Positions 5,798-7,729 of a stretch of DNA of 7,729 nucleotides are shown piece after piece (the first letter of the stretch is position 1; every line of letters begins with the position of its first letter). The stretch lies in assembly GCA_021826605.1 (NCBI GenBank), contig JAKAZF010000112.1:1-7729 (forward strand), given 5' to 3'. Below the pieces are notes generated by a model. The model searched no databases and was not told the DNA's origin. It was given only the letters and a program-made list of their open reading frames with translations. This DNA is from Planctomycetota bacterium. GTDB taxonomy: Bacteria; Planctomycetota; Phycisphaerae; WQYP01. Both the position numbers and the translations under genes were made by a program.

Positions 5798-7729
5798 ATG
5801 ATGCAGCACGATGAAAAATCTCCGAGTTCAGATCGTCCGCGCCCGGATTCGGCGGGGGAAGTTCAACATTCCAATGGCGAGGAAAGCCCTGGCTTGGCTT
5901 CCGCGGCGGCCTGGTCGCCTTCCCCCAATGCCACACATATTGATCCCAACGAGTTCAGCAATTTCGAGCTTATCAGGCAGATGTTTCAATTTGTGCGGCC
6001 AGTTAAATGGATGGCGGTTCTGGCGTGCCTGCTGGTGGGATTGGGAGTGTTTCTGGAAATATCCTCGGTGGATTTGACGCGCGTGGTCATTAACACCGTT
6101 GGATTGGGACTTGGAGGTTCCGGCCCGGCAGGATCACATAAGCCAGACTGGAATACCTTCCTTCATGGATCGCTGCATGTGGCATTGATTCTCATCGGCA
6201 TGCTGGCATTGTTTATCCTGCTTTCCAGCATCTGTAATTTTTTCCGCAGCATTGTCAATACCCGATTAAGCATGGATATGGTTTTTCACATGCGCTCGGC
6301 CGTGTATGATCAACTTCAGCAGGTGGGTTTTTCCTTTCATGATGCGCACTCCAGCGGACAGTTAATTAATCGTGCCTTATCCGATCTGCATAATGTCCGC
6401 TTTTTCGTGAACCTTTCGCTGGTATCCATCGCGGAAATTGTCGGTTACACCGTTGGCTACAATATCCTGATTGCCACCATTAATCCGTGGGTGGGGCTGG
6501 CGTCGTTGTTGCCCGTGCCATTCTGGATCTGGTACATCCTGCGATTTGGAAAAAAAATGCGACCGGTGCAGCGCGAGCTGATGGCCACCGGCGACAAACT
6601 CGTTAATGTATACAGTGAAAATGTCGCCGGTGTGAATGTCGTCAAGGCATTTGCCACGGAAACAACGGAAACCGGTAAATACAATACCACCGCCGATACC
6701 TATTTTTCCCAGGTGATGACCACGGTGGGCATGTGGGCTAATTTTATTCCCGTTATCCGCGGAATAGCCACCGGTTCAAATCTGCTGCTTTTTTTCCTTG
6801 GTTCCATGCTGGCGGTCAGTGGAAAATTGCACGCCGGGGACATCCTGGTCTTTGGTGTGGCGATGGGAGCGATTCTTTCACGCCTGCAACAGATCAACCA
6901 GATTGCCAATCAATACCAGATGGCGGTGGTTTCGGCCCGGAGATTTTTTGAAATTCTCTATGCCTATCCCAGCATTCCCGAAACACCCGAGCAACCGTCG
7001 TTGCCGCCGGGACCGGGAGCGGTGGAATTTTCCGGCGTTACCTTCGGTTATCAGCGGGATAAGCCGGTGTTGAAAAATATCGGTTTTCGAGCCGCCCCCG
7101 GCTCGGTCGTGGCTCTGGTTGGTCCCACCGGCGCGGGCAAAACCACCATGATGCAGTTGCTGGCCCGCTTCTATGACCCGCAACATGGAACCATTTTTGT
7201 CGATGGCCACGATATTCGCTCGGTATCCCTGCGGTCGGTCCGTCAGGCCATGGGGTTTGTCTTTCAGGAGACATTTCTCTTTTCAGATACTGTTGTCAAC
7301 AATATCCGTTATGGTGATCCCCGCGCCTCGGTGGAGCAGGTGGAAGCGGCGGCACGCATTGCGCAGGCCCATGAGTTTATCATGGAAATGCCGAAACAAT
7401 ATGACACCATGCTCGGTGAACGCGGGTTGACGCTTTCAGGTGGACAGAAGCAGAGATTGGCCATTGCCCGGGCCATTGTCGCCAATCCGCGGATTCTGAT
7501 TCTCGATGACGCCATGGCCGCTGTGGACCCGGAGACCGAACACCTGATCCGCAGGGCGTTGGAACTGGTTCTTCAGGATCGCACTGTGTTTATCATCGCG
7601 CATCGCTTAAGTACGGTTAAAGCGGCTGATCTGGTGCTGGTGCTGGAGCAGGGAGAAATCACGCAGGCCGGCACGCATGATGAACTGCTGCGGCAGCAGG
7701 GGCATTACCGCGAAATTGCGGAAGTCAGA
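5798..7729 (+). CDS. ABC exporter half-transporter (membrane domain fused to ATPase), 3' end beyond window
   Basis: The frame runs 644 codons from ATG 5798 to the window end without a stop. It is probably nearly complete, since the C-terminal YREIAEV pattern of these exporters is reached. After a hydrophilic N-terminal extension (about 1-55) come membrane helices at about 70-92, 126-149, 203-225, 229-250, 315-340 and 343-365, then the ATPase. ATPase motifs are A-loop Tyr418, Walker A GPTGAGKTT (442-450), Q-loop Gln490, signature LSGGQ (546-550), Walker B ILILDD (566-571), D-loop AAVD (574-577) and H-loop His602. It uses ATP to move an unknown substrate across the inner membrane. The Walker B catalytic Glu is Asp571, as in the degenerate half of heterodimeric exporters such as MdlA, LmrC and TM287. 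A partner with a canonical site is therefore expected, probably downstream. The start could also be ATG 5801 or GTG 5792; GGCGGA at 5783-5788 is a plausible ribosome site. Confidence 0.92.
   Translation, partial: MMQHDEKSPSSDRPRPDSAGEVQHSNGEESPGLASAAAWSPSPNATHIDPNEFSNFELIRQMFQFVRPVKWMAVLACLLVGLGVFLEISSVDLTRVVINTVGLGLGGSGPAGSHKPDWNTFLHGSLHVALILIGMLALFILLSSICNFFRSIVNTRLSMDMVFHMRSAVYDQLQQVGFSFHDAHSSGQLINRALSDLHNVRFFVNLSLVSIAEIVGYTVGYNILIATINPWVGLASLLPVPFWIWYILRFGKKMRPVQRELMATGDKLVNVYSENVAGVNVVKAFATETTETGKYNTTADTYFSQVMTTVGMWANFIPVIRGIATGSNLLLFFLGSMLAVSGKLHAGDILVFGVAMGAILSRLQQINQIANQYQMAVVSARRFFEILYAYPSIPETPEQPSLPPGPGAVEFSGVTFGYQRDKPVLKNIGFRAAPGSVVALVGPTGAGKTTMMQLLARFYDPQHGTIFVDGHDIRSVSLRSVRQAMGFVFQETFLFSDTVVNNIRYGDPRASVEQVEAAARIAQAHEFIMEMPKQYDTMLGERGLTLSGGQKQRLAIARAIVANPRILILDDAMAAVDPETEHLIRRALELVLQDRTVFIIAHRLSTVKAADLVLVLEQGEITQAGTHDELLRQQGHYREIAEVR

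Noticed and set aside
5811..6077. A short plus-strand frame starting at ATG 5811
   Set aside because: It is in a different frame from the ABC exporter, which begins at 5798 and continues to the window end with all ATPase motifs.
1..7729. Search for CRISPR arrays, tRNA genes, insertion sequences or phage attachment sites
   Set aside because: No spaced direct repeats, cloverleaf-like sequence, transposase motif or terminal repeats were seen by eye.

Overview
The window looks like chromosomal DNA from a Planctomycetes-type bacterium, most likely of the Phycisphaerae, though Verrucomicrobia-like relatives cannot be excluded. Three things suggest this: a prepilin-like protein with a C-terminal H-Xn-DG region, a regulator that joins a sugar-binding-protein domain to an AraC helix-turn-helix (XylR type), and a very large membrane-anchored protein with a Gly-rich tail of a kind I associate with planctomycetes. 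Base composition is moderate to high in GC. I saw no rRNA, tRNA, CRISPR array, transposase or integrase.

Layout. (1) Positions 1-467 (+) hold the C-terminal end of a XylR-type AraC regulator, cut by the window edge. (2) Positions 468-681 lie between two convergent genes and carry two hairpins. (3) Positions 682-1923 (-) encode a 413-residue type II secretion/type IV pilin-like protein with a prepilin cleavage site and a strong ribosome binding site. (4) Positions 1924-2195 are a divergent intergenic region. It has a 12-bp palindrome near the pilin gene, a perfect 14-bp palindrome just upstream of a -10-like box, and a 10-bp leader hairpin before the next gene. (5) Positions 2196-5582 (+) encode a 1128-residue protein with three N-terminal membrane segments, Ig-like beta regions, helical regions, a Gly-rich linker and a conserved-looking C-terminal tail (DUF4175-like). 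(6) Positions 5583-5797 contain a terminator-like hairpin, a weak promoter candidate and a nested inverted repeat. (7) Positions 5798 to the window end (+) encode a nearly complete ABC exporter half-transporter whose Walker B glutamate is replaced by aspartate. This long frame has no stop codon inside the window.

How the genes may work together. The large membrane protein and the ABC half-transporter are co-directional, but about 215 bp with its own signals separates them, so co-transcription is possible but not shown. The ABC protein has a degenerate catalytic site, which predicts a heterodimeric exporter whose partner gene lies just beyond the right edge. The pilin-like gene and the regulator appear to be independent units. 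I did not find a clearly new multi-gene system. The best leads are the uncharacterised large membrane protein beside a degenerate ABC half-transporter, and the symmetric DNA elements in the two intergenic regions that flank it.
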